Positions 48,075-57,507 of a stretch of 64,000 bases of DNA are shown here, piece after piece; positions within the stretch are counted from its first letter, which is position 1, and every line of letters begins with the position of its first letter. The notes beneath the pieces are model-generated. The model saw only the letters and a list, made by a program, of their open reading frames with translations, was not told the DNA's origin and made no database searches. The stretch covers positions 124,001 to 188,000 of the forward strand of contig JAHDCO010000001.1 of assembly GCA_020629835.1 (NCBI GenBank), read 5' to 3'. Made by a program: the position numbers and the translations under genes. This DNA comes from Granulosicoccaceae bacterium (GTDB taxonomy: Bacteria > Pseudomonadota > Gammaproteobacteria > Granulosicoccales > Granulosicoccaceae).

Positions 48075-48572
48075 CTAATCGCCCGGTTGGTAATCGGCTT
48101 CAGTATCGTGGTCAGGATGTTGATGAGAAACAACAGACTGGTTCCACAGCTCATCCTGCTGCATCTCATCAAGGGGTTTTTCCGGTAGCTGTATTAATCC
48201 GTGTACACCGTGTCTTCGGTATCGGGCGTTAACCTGTTGCACAGGTGGTGCAAGATCCGGGTTATCCAAGGTACCGATCGCAATTTCAACGTGGCCTTCG
48301 TATTCATAGGTGAGTGGGGTGCCGCATTGATTACAGAAACCCCGCCAGTTTGTCTCAGAGCTTCGGAAAATCGCGGGTTTGCCTCGAGTCCACTCGATGT
48401 TATGAGCGACAACCAGTGGCGCAAAATAATTACCGAACGCCTTTTGGCACATGCGACAGTGACAGATGGTGGCTTTACCAAGCCGCCCGATCGAATATCG
48501 CACCGCGCCACATTGACATCCGCCTGAAACGGGTTCGGCTTGGCGAGGTTTGGTCAGGTTTTCATCGGACAT
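48075..48572 (-). CDS. GFA-family zinc-binding protein
   Basis: The 165-residue protein has the GFA (Mss4-like) Cys pattern: GGCQCGAVRY, CHCRMCQKAFG and FCNQCGTPL. Members bind zinc and were named from glutathione-dependent formaldehyde activation, though most have unknown roles. It lies 47 bases after the TetR gene in the same direction and may be expressed with it. A possible link is aldehyde handling by the adjacent molybdenum hydroxylase. Confidence 0.88.
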   Translation of the reverse strand: MSDENLTKPRQAEPVSGGCQCGAVRYSIGRLGKATICHCRMCQKAFGNYFAPLVVAHNIEWTRGKPAIFRSSETNWRGFCNQCGTPLTYEYEGHVEIAIGTLDNPDLAPPVQQVNARYRRHGVHGLIQLPEKPLDEMQQDELWNQSVVSHQHPDHDTEADYQPGD

Positions 48573-48619
48573 ACTGATCTTCTGGCGACGTGTTATTCAA
48601 AGACATTTACCGAGCCCGC

Positions 48620-49186
48620 TCAACCACTTCGTGTTAATGCAATGACTGATTGCTTAAGTGTTTGCAGCAAGGTTTTTAAGTCTTTGCGTGATTCGGCGTT
48701 GTAAATTAGATTGCCGCCGGTGCTGACAATAAACTTCGCAACGGCGTGCGCACTTGAACCCGATTCGATCAAAGCTTCCTCATAGGTCGCAAGAAGCTCC
48801 GTCCACCTTCTTATTTTTGTTTCCTCTGCATCACGGGCAACAGCAGCACTGATGTCCCCAACACCACGCACGATCTCTTTCGCATCCGGGTTAGCTTCTA
48901 CAAAGTCGTAGGTTGTAAAAATTGCGATTTCAAAGTAAGCCGTTAACTGCTCTTCCAATGAGTCACACTGATTCCATTGAGTTTCCAGCTTCTCAAGAAA
49001 GTCATCAATGACGTGTTGCATTGCAGCGGCCAGCATTTCATCTTTGCTTTTGAAATGCACATAGAGCGTTTGACGCGACACACCGGCGTAGCTCGCAATG
49101 TCGTTCATTGAGCTAGCTCTGACACCGTGCTGGCTAAAGACCTCAATCGCTGCGCGGATAAGTGTTGACCTTAGGTCTGACATCAT
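48620..49186 (-). CDS. TetR-family transcriptional regulator
   Basis: The 188-residue protein has an N-terminal TetR helix-turn-helix (about 8-54: IRAAIEVFSQHGVRASSMNDIA and GVSRQTLYVHFKSKDEM) and an all-helical C-terminal ligand domain. It is divergent from the ior-like genes, with a 24-bp inverted repeat at 49193-49216 between. It likely represses itself and the molybdenum hydroxylase operon. The inducer may be the hydroxylase substrate, which is not known. No clear ribosome binding site precedes the tandem ATGs. Confidence 0.88.
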   Translation of the reverse strand: MMSDLRSTLIRAAIEVFSQHGVRASSMNDIASYAGVSRQTLYVHFKSKDEMLAAAMQHVIDDFLEKLETQWNQCDSLEEQLTAYFEIAIFTTYDFVEANPDAKEIVRGVGDISAAVARDAEETKIRRWTELLATYEEALIESGSSAHAVAKFIVSTGGNLIYNAESRKDLKTLLQTLKQSVIALTRSG

Positions 49187-49192
49187 CTAATG

Positions 49193-49216
49193 TTTACAAA
49201 AATAGAAATTTGTAAA
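49193..49216. promoter_or_regulatory. Candidate TetR operator
   Basis: TTTACAAA (49193-49200) and its exact complement TTTGTAAA (49209-49216) flank an eight-base A/T-rich spacer. The repeat starts seven bases from the TetR gene and lies 49 bases before iorA, a standard position for a shared TetR operator. Confidence 0.6.
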
Positions 49217-49265
49217 TCTGGCCACGGGCGGGTTTTGCACTTAATTGTCATGGAGCCTTTTCGAT

Positions 49266-49727
49266 ATGCAGATCGACGTCAATGGTAAAGCTTTTGAAGT
49301 TGAAGTAGAACCGGAGATGCCGCTTCTCTGGGTGCTTCGAGACGAATTGGGCATCACAGGCCCTAAGTACGGTTGTGGTATTGCGCAATGTGGGGCCTGT
49401 ACCGTGCACGTTGATGGCTTCGTGGTGCGCTCCTGTCAGCTGGCCGTACGGGACTTAGGAAACCGCAAGGTAACGACAATCGAAGGGCTTGGATCTCCTG
49501 AGGCATTGCACGCCGTTCAAGCGGCCTGGATCGAACATCAGGTGGCGCAGTGCGGCTATTGTCAGTCCGGCCAGATCATGCAGGCCGCGTCTTTTTTAAA
49601 GACAAACCCTAACCCCAGCGATGAGCAAATAGACGCTGTCATGTCGAGCAATCTATGCCGCTGCGGTACGTACCCTCGCATTCGATCAGCAGTAAAAGCC
49701 GCTGCAAAAAAATTGCAGGAGGGATAA
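49266..49727 (+). CDS. iorA: [2Fe-2S] subunit of isoquinoline 1-oxidoreductase-type hydroxylase
   Basis: The 153-residue protein carries two iron-sulfur clusters: a plant-type site with Cys37, Cys42, Cys45 and Cys57 ([18 protein letters not shown]) and a second helical site with Cys96, Cys99, Cys131 and Cys133 ([18 protein letters not shown]). It passes electrons from the molybdenum subunit encoded next. The ATG at 49266 with GGAG ten bases upstream is preferred to a TTG at 49245. The pair resembles IorA of isoquinoline oxidoreductase and related periplasmic aldehyde oxidases, so the true substrate is open. Confidence 0.9.
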   Translation: MQIDVNGKAFEVEVEPEMPLLWVLRDELGITGPKYGCGIAQCGACTVHVDGFVVRSCQLAVRDLGNRKVTTIEGLGSPEALHAVQAAWIEHQVAQCGYCQSGQIMQAASFLKTNPNPSDEQIDAVMSSNLCRCGTYPRIRSAVKAAAKKLQEG

Positions 49728-49731
49728 GCGT

Positions 49732-51981
49732 ATGGGCATTGTAGGTACTGTCACACGTCGTACGTTTTTAATCGGAACAGCCGCCATAGCTGGAGGCGTT
49801 GCGTTCGGAACCTATCTGGTAAAGCGTCCGATTGAAAACCCGTTACTGGCTGATCTTAAAGACGGTGAAGCAGCAATAACGCCTTACATAAAAATTGATG
49901 CCTCCGGGATTACGTTAATCACGCCACGCGCTGACAAAGGGCAGGGCGCTTACTCAATACAAGCCAGACTGATCGCCGAAGAATTGGACTTTGATCCTGC
50001 AACGGCTGTCATAACGCCGGGTATGCCAGGGCCTGCGTATTACAACAGCGCCGTGTTAGAGGAAGGTGTGCCTTTTCCGGCTTACGACGACAGCGCTATA
50101 GCTGAAACGGCGCGTCAGTTTATGTCTGTGCCGGCAAAGTTGATGTCGATGCAGATGACGGGAGGTTCATCCACCGTACCCGATGGGCATCACAAGATGC
50201 GAATGGCGGGTGCTGTTGCACGCGAGACTTTGAAAGAGGCTGCAGCTCAGCAAGTCGGTGTAGATCGTAGTCAACTAACCACAGAAGACGGCCATGTTGT
50301 ACTGCCAGATGGAAAACGCATCGCTTACACCGAGCTTGCCACAACAGCAGCCAGCATAGAGCCGATCACCGATGTTCAGCTTCGGCCAAGCAGTGAATGG
50401 AAACACTTAGGTAAACCGACACAGCGTCTGGATATGCCCGCCAAGTGCACGGGCACAGAAAAGTACGGAATCGATCTAGTTGTAGACGGCATGGTTCACG
50501 CCGCGGTTCGAGCTAACCCGGGTGTTGGCGCTGGTGTTAAAAGTTTTGATGCAAGCAGTGCAGAAGCAATGCGTGGCGTGCAAAAAGTCATTGCGATCAA
50601 AAACGGTGTTGCTGTTATCGCCGATAACACATGGCGAGCCTGGCGGGCAGCGGATGCGATTGACATCACGTGGGAGCAGGGCCCTTATCCTGAAAATACC
50701 GACGCTATCTTTGCAGAGATTGAAAAGGTTATTGATCAGGATGAGTTTCGTGATCATAGAAACCGTAACGATGGGGATGTGGATACGGCATTAACTGCCG
50801 GCGATGTATTTGAGGCAACATACAAAGTGCCTTACCTTGCACATGCGCCTATGGAGCCCATGAATGCACTAGTCCGGGTGACGGATACTGAATGCGAAAT
50901 TTGGACGGGCACTCAAATACCCTTGTTTGTTCGGGATCATGCCGCAGCGATGACTGGCTTGGACAAAGACCAAGTACTCGTTTATGTGCAGCCAATGGGT
51001 GGCAGCTTTGGTCACAAACTGGAAGACACGCATGTTTTACAGGCAGTAGAGATCGCCATTGCCATGAAAGGCACACCGGTAAAAATGGTGTGGTCTCGTG
51101 AAGAAGATATGACCCATGATTATCCGCGACCCGGGTCGATAGCCAAAGGCCGTGGAACCGTATCCAATGGTCAGGTAGAAACCTTCGATTTGTCTGTGGG
51201 TCAATCAAGCCTAATGGCCGACTGGTTTGGTCGTCTTACGGGTTTGGCAATTCCAGGCCCTGATGCCACCATAACAACCGGTTCGTGGGATCAACCGTTC
51301 GCCATCCCGAACTATCGGGTGACCGGTTATCGGGCACCGACGATGGTGCCCGTCTCGTCATGGCGATCGGTCGGGGCATCAGGAAACGGTTTTTTTCATG
51401 ATTGCCTGCTCGATGAATTGATACACAAAGCCGGTGCGGATCCATTAGCCGAACGCATTCGACTGTGTATGCATGAGGATTCACGCAAAGTACTTGAGAA
51501 GGTGGGTGAAATTTCTGGTTGGGATGGACCGTCGATGGGGGAGAACCGAGGCCGAGGTGTCGCGTTTTGTTTGTCCTTTGGTGTACCCACAGCCATCGTG
51601 ACCGAAGTCACCAACACAGAAGCGGGCATCACGATCGATAAGGTGTATACCGTTGTTGATGTGGGGGAAGTACTAGACCCCACCAACTTGGAAGCGCAGG
51701 TGTTTGGAGGCGTGGTGTTCGGAATGGCGCATGCGATGAACTGCGAAACCACCTATGAAAACTACGCCGCGCAACAAAACAACTATCACGCCTATGAAGG
51801 GATGCGCTTGTATCAGACCCCCGAGTTTGAAACGGTTGCATTAACCAATGCGAAAAAAATCCGTGGTATTGGCGAACCAAGCGTACCCCCAGCGGCTCCG
51901 TCACTGGCCAACGCCATCTTTGCCGCAACGGGAAAGCGCATTCGCGAAATGCCGTTAAACAAGCATATTGATTTCGTGTGA
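49732..51981 (+). CDS. iorB: Molybdopterin subunit of isoquinoline 1-oxidoreductase-type hydroxylase
   Basis: The 749-residue protein is a xanthine dehydrogenase-family molybdenum subunit with an N-terminal Tat signal (TVTRRTFLIGTAAIAGG). Molybdopterin-contact regions include QPMGGSFGHKLEDTHVLQA and the C-terminal GIGEPSVPPAAPSLANA, whose Glu is the expected catalytic residue. It lies four bases after iorA and overlaps the next gene start. Two-subunit forms without FAD give electrons to cytochromes, which fits the dihaem protein downstream. Substrate may be an N-heterocycle or aldehyde. Confidence 0.9.
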   Translation: MGIVGTVTRRTFLIGTAAIAGGVAFGTYLVKRPIENPLLADLKDGEAAITPYIKIDASGITLITPRADKGQGAYSIQARLIAEELDFDPATAVITPGMPGPAYYNSAVLEEGVPFPAYDDSAIAETARQFMSVPAKLMSMQMTGGSSTVPDGHHKMRMAGAVARETLKEAAAQQVGVDRSQLTTEDGHVVLPDGKRIAYTELATTAASIEPITDVQLRPSSEWKHLGKPTQRLDMPAKCTGTEKYGIDLVVDGMVHAAVRANPGVGAGVKSFDASSAEAMRGVQKVIAIKNGVAVIADNTWRAWRAADAIDITWEQGPYPENTDAIFAEIEKVIDQDEFRDHRNRNDGDVDTALTAGDVFEATYKVPYLAHAPMEPMNALVRVTDTECEIWTGTQIPLFVRDHAAAMTGLDKDQVLVYVQPMGGSFGHKLEDTHVLQAVEIAIAMKGTPVKMVWSREEDMTHDYPRPGSIAKGRGTVSNGQVETFDLSVGQSSLMADWFGRLTGLAIPGPDATITTGSWDQPFAIPNYRVTGYRAPTMVPVSSWRSVGASGNGFFHDCLLDELIHKAGADPLAERIRLCMHEDSRKVLEKVGEISGWDGPSMGENRGRGVAFCLSFGVPTAIVTEVTNTEAGITIDKVYTVVDVGEVLDPTNLEAQVFGGVVFGMAHAMNCETTYENYAAQQNNYHAYEGMRLYQTPEFETVALTNAKKIRGIGEPSVPPAAPSLANAIFAATGKRIREMPLNKHIDFV

Positions 51982-51995
51982 GTGGGGAGATACCG

Positions 51996-52748
51996 ATGAT
52001 AAATAAACTCTTTGAGGTATCGATGACACGTTCACTGCCACTGGTATCGTTACCTTTCAGAGCTTTGCCCATTCCGTTAACGTCCGGACGATCGTCAGGT
52101 TCGTTAGGTTCGTTAGGTTTTTTAATTTTGTTGGTCGCAGTTTTCTCTGGAACACTCACGTTATCAACCTCAGTAACCGCTGCTGAAGACAAGGTTGTTA
52201 TTAACCCGCCTGCGGAAGGCTCGGTGAGTCAGCAGGAAGGGCTGCAAGCCTGGGCAAGAATCTTTGAAGTCGCCAGTCACCCGCGGTGTGCTAATTGTCA
52301 CACCGGTGAATCGGATCGTCCGATGTGGTCTGGCCCTTCTTACGGTAAGACGCGTGTGCACGGTATGAACGTACAAGCCGGGACCAGTCGTATCGGTGCT
52401 GAGACCCTATTGTGCGGTACCTGCCATACCACCAAAAGTGAAGACTGGGATAACGCCAACGCCACACCACATGCGGCACCTCGCGTTGCAATGAACTGGG
52501 CGCTTGCACCTGTGGAAGCGCATTGGTTTGGGCAAACGTCAGAACAAATTTGTGCACAACTGCGTAACCCGGAAACCAACGGGGATCGCACGATGCGGGA
52601 AATTGCTGAACACTTAAATCATGATCTGATACTGCACTGGGCGTGGGCGCCCGGTGGTGGCCGAGAACCCGCTCCTTACAGTTTGCAAGAACACGTTAAC
52701 GATATTCTTGCCTGGGGTGTTGCCGGCACACCTTGCCCTCAAGATTAA
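51996..52748 (+). CDS. Dihaem c-type cytochrome-like subunit
   Basis: The 250-residue protein has two CxxCH haem motifs, Cys98-Cys101-His102 (RCANCHTG) and Cys140-Cys143-His144 (LCGTCHTT), after a hydrophobic segment at about 40-62 that serves as signal or anchor. The leader before it is Ser/Gly/Leu-rich and encoded by short TTCGTTAGG repeats. I chose ATG 51996 (GGGGAGA five bases upstream) over a GTG at 51978. It probably accepts electrons from the IorAB hydroxylase in the periplasm. Confidence 0.82.
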   Translation: MINKLFEVSMTRSLPLVSLPFRALPIPLTSGRSSGSLGSLGFLILLVAVFSGTLTLSTSVTAAEDKVVINPPAEGSVSQQEGLQAWARIFEVASHPRCANCHTGESDRPMWSGPSYGKTRVHGMNVQAGTSRIGAETLLCGTCHTTKSEDWDNANATPHAAPRVAMNWALAPVEAHWFGQTSEQICAQLRNPETNGDRTMREIAEHLNHDLILHWAWAPGGGREPAPYSLQEHVNDILAWGVAGTPCPQD

Positions 52749-52760
52749 GGAGACGCACGC

Positions 52761-53072
52761 ATGGGACTGGCAGGCTCACTTCTTGTTTTTACGGGTTTTT
52801 GGCACGCGTTTGAATGGCTGATGGGTGGGCGCAATAAAGACACCTTACGCCTCATTCCATTCGGTATTGTTTATGCCGTGCTAGGTTTTTTGATTGTGAC
52901 GTTTTCGGGTGGTCAAACGGTACTGATCGTTGCGCTGGTTATAACAGTGATCGGGCTTCTCGGCGCTATCGTTACCCGAAAAACCGCACAGGTTCGCCCC
53001 TCGGTAACGTGGGTGTTTATCGTTATCGATCTAATTATTATTGCAGCTTTGGGTTTAGCCTTAGCAGGCTAA
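52761..53072 (+). CDS. Small four-helix membrane protein
   Basis: The 103-residue protein consists almost entirely of three to four hydrophobic segments joined by short basic loops (GGRNKDTLR, TRKTAQVRP). The gene starts 12 bases after the cytochrome stop, with AAGGAG upstream, so it belongs to the same operon. I recognise no family. It might anchor the cytochrome or take part in electron transfer; nothing in the sequence shows this. Confidence 0.65.
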   Translation: MGLAGSLLVFTGFWHAFEWLMGGRNKDTLRLIPFGIVYAVLGFLIVTFSGGQTVLIVALVITVIGLLGAIVTRKTAQVRPSVTWVFIVIDLIIIAALGLALAG

Positions 53073-53096
53073 TGATGAGTATTTAAAACCACTTAG

Positions 53097-53146
53097 CCTA
53101 AATGCCATGCCCGCTTTAGTAGCGACGGCGTGCATACGTCTTTAGG
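53097..53146. terminator. Weak inverted repeat between converging operons
   Basis: CCTAAA (53097-53102) and TTTAGG (53141-53146) enclose further short complementary stretches around ATGC/GCAT. It fills the 85-base gap between the ior-like operon and the aminotransferase gene. Structure is imperfect, so termination is only a guess. Confidence 0.3.
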
Positions 53147-53157
53147 TGCTATGAAGT

Positions 53158-54063
53158 TTAGAGTTGCTGCTCAATCAAATCCCGATACCAGCCTCGTATT
53201 TTCTGCGTAATCGGCCCCGCCATACCGGTACCAATAGTTTTCCCATCAATAGATGCGACCGGTGTTTGCGCACCGAAGGTTCCGGTTAAAAATGCTTCGT
53301 CCGCGCTGTAGGCTTCGTACAGTGAAAAGTTTTTCTCCTTAACGGTTAGGTTGTTTTCCGTGCACAAATCAATCACATGCTGACGGGTGACTCCGTTCAT
53401 GCAGTAGTCGCCTGTGCTGGTCCATACTTCACCTTTACGTACGATGAAGAAATTGCAGGCGTTGGTTGTATTAACAAACCCGTGCGGGTCAAGCATTAAG
53501 GCCTCGTCTGCACCTGCGGCTTCGGCTTGCAAGCACGCAATGACGCAGTTCAACTTTGAATGCGAATTCAACTTTGCGTCTTGCGAATGCGGTAAGCCAC
53601 GCACTTGAGGAACACTGGCCAGTCGTATGCCCTGGGTTTGTACCTGGGAGGACGGGGCAGAGTGTTCAACGATGATGACGATGGTCGGGCCTGACTGCGA
53701 CAAGCTGGGGTGCTGAAACGGTTTTACCTTTACGCCTCGCGTAATCATTAACCGCGCATGCGCATCGGTGGTGATGTTGTTGGCAGCGGCCGTTTGTTTC
53801 AGTGCCTCATGCAACTGCTCGCGAGTCATCCCGATGTCCAAATCGATGGCTTTGCAGCTATCGAACAGTCGGTCCATATGCTGATCGAAGAACGTCCAGA
53901 CACCGTCATACAAACGTAAGCCTTCCCACAAACCATCACCGAGCATGAAACCGGAATCGTAGACCGACACAACGGCCTGGTCTTTAGGCACACACTGTCC
54001 GTTGACATAGATCAGTAAATGATCGTTGCGCTCGTCAGCTTCGGCGTCGTGTGTGGTAGCCAT
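53158..54063 (-). CDS. Class IV (branched-chain/D-amino acid) aminotransferase
   Basis: The 301-residue PLP enzyme has fold type IV features: DSGFMLGDGLWEGLRLYDG near the start, the Schiff-base Lys in DAKLNSHSKLNCVIA (about residue 165), and FLTGTFGAQTPVASIDGKTIG near the end. The family includes IlvE, D-alanine transaminase and ADC lyase. Its gene is last in a tight operon after a MATE exporter, cation antiporter and PLP decarboxylase. A role in amino-acid or amine metabolism is likely; stereospecificity cannot be judged. Confidence 0.86.
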   Translation of the reverse strand: MATTHDAEADERNDHLLIYVNGQCVPKDQAVVSVYDSGFMLGDGLWEGLRLYDGVWTFFDQHMDRLFDSCKAIDLDIGMTREQLHEALKQTAAANNITTDAHARLMITRGVKVKPFQHPSLSQSGPTIVIIVEHSAPSSQVQTQGIRLASVPQVRGLPHSQDAKLNSHSKLNCVIACLQAEAAGADEALMLDPHGFVNTTNACNFFIVRKGEVWTSTGDYCMNGVTRQHVIDLCTENNLTVKEKNFSLYEAYSADEAFLTGTFGAQTPVASIDGKTIGTGMAGPITQKIRGWYRDLIEQQL

Positions 54064-54070
54064 AGATAAT

Positions 54071-55573
54071 CTAGTGCCCGCGGTGATTTACACCGGATGC
54101 ACCGTGCAGGTGATGGTGTAAGTGAATCTTCGACCACGCAATGTCGATGGACTTGCCTGCTTCCACACGGCCGATTAACCAGTGTGCAGTCGCGAAGGCG
54201 ATGATGCCGGCAATACTGTTGGCTACCGCCTGGCCGGCAATAACACCTTTTGCACCAAACAAAGCGGAAAACCCGTATATGAGTGGAATAGCGAGTATCA
54301 GATCTCTACCGACGTTACTAACGGTCGCGTAGCCGGGGTGACGGAGCACCGTAAACAACGGGTTCGCCGTGAGCTGCAACCCGAACAAAGCGTATGAGCC
54401 CACGATAAAGGTGGCGAAGAACGACAGTAACTCCGCCGCTTCTGCGTCCAATGAGAATACGGTGGCTAACCAACGGTTCAAGAACAGCATAAGAATGGCA
54501 ACGGGCACCACGTAGATAACAACAAAGCGAGCGCCGGCCATTAATGATTCGTGCACGCGATGCAATTTCTTGGCGCCGAAGTTTTGTGAGGCCACAGGCC
54601 CAACCGCGCCACTTAACCCATAGAGCCCTGCGAACAGCACCGGTGAGATGCGTCCAATGACCGATGCGGCTGCCACGGCGTCGGTACCAAAACGCGCCAT
54701 TTGTGCCGTAGCAAACGCCGAACTGATCGGCGCACTGAGGTTCGTGAGCATTGACGGTAAAGCGATACCGTTGAGTTCTTTAATGTCACTGAAAAAGAAT
54801 TTCCACTGAGGCGCACTGAGCAGTCGTCGTTTACGCTGGATGTCGTAAAACCCAATGCCTGCAACCACGAATCGCGACACAACCGACGCGATAGCCGCAC
54901 CGGATAACCCTAAGCCTGCGGTAAAGATCAGAATAGGGTCGAGTATGCCGTTGACGATGCCGCCCCAGAGCGTTGTCCACATCGACATTTTGCCAGCGCC
55001 CACCGAGCGCAGCAGGCTATTGCAGGCGAATGCGATACCTAAGATGGGCAGGGTGGCACCCACAATTCGAAAATACTGCACTGCCAGAGTTAACACATCA
55101 CCGTCAGCGCCGATCCAGCCGAGCAACTGCGGTGCGTAAACCCAGGTGAGTACGGTGACAGGTATTGTCCAGAACAGTGAATACAGTAAACCGTGTGTGG
55201 CCATGCGTCTGGCTTTGGGTCCGTATTCAACATCCGGATCGAACTGAGACGTTTCGCCGCTTGGTAGCGTTTCAGGATTCAGTACTTCGGTAACGCGTGC
55301 AGGGTTTTGTGCTGCCTCACTTTCGGATTCACCGATCGCTTGTGATACCACGGTGGATATGGCGACCGAGATGCCAATACAAACGGACGCACCCAGAAAC
55401 AAACCTAAGCCTGCGAACCCGACCGCTGCCGCGAGCGACTTCTCACCCAACAGTGAGATGAAAAACATGTCCACCAAATCAACGATGAAGATGGCGAACA
55501 AACCCACGGCCGAGGTTAACGACAACCCCGTGATGTGTTTAAGGACAGACCCTTGTGTGTAACTACTGCTCAA
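54071..55573 (-). CDS. MATE-family efflux transporter
   Basis: The 500-residue protein has twelve hydrophobic segments with the two-fold MATE repeat (about 10-240 and 265-480), including LAAAVGFAGLGLFLG and VGAGKMSMWTTLWGGIVNGILDPIL. An extra hydrophilic insert lies at about 82-120. It begins at a TTG that overlaps the antiporter stop (TTGA), with no better upstream start. MATE proteins expel organic cations in exchange for Na+ or H+. The upstream decarboxylase suggests an amine as cargo, by context only. The His-rich C-terminus (HLHHHLHG) is unusual. Confidence 0.88.
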   Translation of the reverse strand: MSSSYTQGSVLKHITGLSLTSAVGLFAIFIVDLVDMFFISLLGEKSLAAAVGFAGLGLFLGASVCIGISVAISTVVSQAIGESESEAAQNPARVTEVLNPETLPSGETSQFDPDVEYGPKARRMATHGLLYSLFWTIPVTVLTWVYAPQLLGWIGADGDVLTLAVQYFRIVGATLPILGIAFACNSLLRSVGAGKMSMWTTLWGGIVNGILDPILIFTAGLGLSGAAIASVVSRFVVAGIGFYDIQRKRRLLSAPQWKFFFSDIKELNGIALPSMLTNLSAPISSAFATAQMARFGTDAVAAASVIGRISPVLFAGLYGLSGAVGPVASQNFGAKKLHRVHESLMAGARFVVIYVVPVAILMLFLNRWLATVFSLDAEAAELLSFFATFIVGSYALFGLQLTANPLFTVLRHPGYATVSNVGRDLILAIPLIYGFSALFGAKGVIAGQAVANSIAGIIAFATAHWLIGRVEAGKSIDIAWSKIHLHHHLHGASGVNHRGH

Positions 55574-57501
55574 GAGCTGGCTGCCGGTGTGGGTTCCACC
55601 GATGTGGGTTCAACCGCTCCGTATTCTTCTTTAATCTCCTTAAGCGTTCGCTTGCCCTGCATGACCTCACCTTCCAACGGTATGAGTTGCTTGATCTTAT
55701 CGACGTACTCCGGGTTATCCATCACGCTGACCCCGGGTTTGTACAGCGACGCCACTTCCAACATCATGTACTGATCAAACTCTACGAATTCGTTGATCTT
55801 AAGTTGCGCTTCGTCGCGCTGCATGCCCATGGCCTCAAGTGCGCTTCGAGCGGCTCGCGTTGCGCTATCAAATGACTCTCGAATGATATCGTTTGCGCCG
55901 GCTGCGTATAAATCATAGACGTGGTGCCGGTTTACCGCTCGCGCGACGATATGTACGTGAGGGTGATGTTCCTTCACGTACTTAACGATATGGGTAATTT
56001 GATGTTGGTCATCGATGGCTACCACTAAATACTTCGCGTTATCAATACCTGCTGCATGCAGTAGATCGGGGCGACTTGCATCACCATAAAACACTTTGAT
56101 GCCCAGCGTTCGGAAGGTTTCCAGTTGTTTGGCGTTGTAGTCCACGACAACGGTGGTGTGTCCACTGGATTTCAGTATTCGGTTCACAACGCTGCCGAAC
56201 CGACCAATGCCAAGAATTATCGTGTTGCCTTGTTCATCGATGTCATCGTTTTCCCGACCGGCATCCGGGTCGATGAAACGCGGTGCAATGACTTTATCAA
56301 AGAGAATAAACAGTGCTGGAGTTAACAGCATGGATAAGGCAACCACCAGCAATAACTGATCAGAAACCGACGCAGGGATTACCTGATTGGCAACCGTGAA
56401 ACTCAGTAGCACAAAACCAAATTCCCCAGCCTGGGCTAACCCCAGCGAAAACAACCAGCGGTTACTGCCACCCACTTTAAACACAATAGCCAGCAGAAAC
56501 AGGATGCCTGCCTTCAGTGCGATGAGGCCGAGCGTTAATCCGGTGATAACGACTATATTGTCCATTAACAAGGTGAAGTTGATAGAGGCGCCAACGGTGA
56601 TAAAAAACAGCCCTAACAACAGCCCTTTGAACGGGTCGATATCGCTTTCAAGTTCATGCCGGAATTCACTGGTGGCAAGAACGACTCCAGCTAGAAAGGT
56701 ACCCAGAGCTGGCGACAACCCAACCAGTGTCATCAGTAACGCGATGCCGACCACTAACATCAGTGCGGCACCCACAAAGATTTCACGTAAGTTGGCCATC
56801 GCGATGTGGCGAAACAGGGGCCGTACTAAATAATGGCCACCGAGTATGACGGCAGCAATGGCGCTTAAGGTAACGACGACGCGTTGCCATCCATTGAGGT
56901 GTTCAACAAGGCTCATTTGCGCACCGTGTCCGTCGCCTTCTCCGTGGTTGGCATCGCCTGCCACTGCAGGGACGGCATCCATAAGTTCTGGCATAGCCAG
57001 TAGCGGAATAAGCGCAAGCATCGGTATGACGGCGATGTCTTGAAAGAGCAGCACAGAAAAGCTGGCCTGACCGCCGTCGGATTTCATCAAGCCTTTTTCA
57101 TTGAGTGTTTGCAGTACGATGGCGGTGGACGATAGGCTAAGCACCATGCCGATCGCCAGGGCGATTGTCCACGGTTGACCGAACAGCATGGCAAACCCGG
57201 TTATGCCTGCAATGGTTAAACCTACCTGCAAACCACCTAACCCCAGTAAACGACTGCGCATGTGCCAAAGCATCTGCGGTTCGAGTTCCAAGCCAACCAA
57301 AAACAGCATCATGACCACACCGAATTCTGCGATGTGCTGGATGGCAATGACATCGATGTTCAAGGCATACAGTACCGGGCTTATCACGATACCGGCGATG
57401 AGGTAGCCCAACACAGAGCCTAAGCCAAACCGCGATGCGATAGGTACGGCGATGACACCTGCGATGAGAAACAAGAACGCAACCAACAACAAATTTGTCA
57501 T
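55570..57501 (-). CDS. CPA2-family cation:proton antiporter with RCK domain
   Basis: The 643-residue protein has a KefB/YbaL-type membrane domain of about 12 segments (FGLGSVLGYLIAGIV, FGVVMMLFLVGLELEPQMLW, SLSSTAIVLQTLNEKG) and a C-terminal TrkA-N Rossmann domain beginning NTIILGIGRFGSVVNRILK. It likely exchanges K+ or Na+ for H+. A His/Gly-rich loop (NHGEGDGHGAQ) is an insert. The gene follows the decarboxylase by six bases, tying ion or pH control to that enzyme. Confidence 0.9.
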   Translation of the reverse strand: MTNLLLVAFLFLIAGVIAVPIASRFGLGSVLGYLIAGIVISPVLYALNIDVIAIQHIAEFGVVMMLFLVGLELEPQMLWHMRSRLLGLGGLQVGLTIAGITGFAMLFGQPWTIALAIGMVLSLSSTAIVLQTLNEKGLMKSDGGQASFSVLLFQDIAVIPMLALIPLLAMPELMDAVPAVAGDANHGEGDGHGAQMSLVEHLNGWQRVVVTLSAIAAVILGGHYLVRPLFRHIAMANLREIFVGAALMLVVGIALLMTLVGLSPALGTFLAGVVLATSEFRHELESDIDPFKGLLLGLFFITVGASINFTLLMDNIVVITGLTLGLIALKAGILFLLAIVFKVGGSNRWLFSLGLAQAGEFGFVLLSFTVANQVIPASVSDQLLLVVALSMLLTPALFILFDKVIAPRFIDPDAGRENDDIDEQGNTIILGIGRFGSVVNRILKSSGHTTVVVDYNAKQLETFRTLGIKVFYGDASRPDLLHAAGIDNAKYLVVAIDDQHQITHIVKYVKEHHPHVHIVARAVNRHHVYDLYAAGANDIIRESFDSATRAARSALEAMGMQRDEAQLKINEFVEFDQYMMLEVASLYKPGVSVMDNPEYVDKIKQLIPLEGEVMQGKRTLKEIKEEYGAVEPTSVEPTPAASS

Positions 57502-57507
57502 GTCAGA

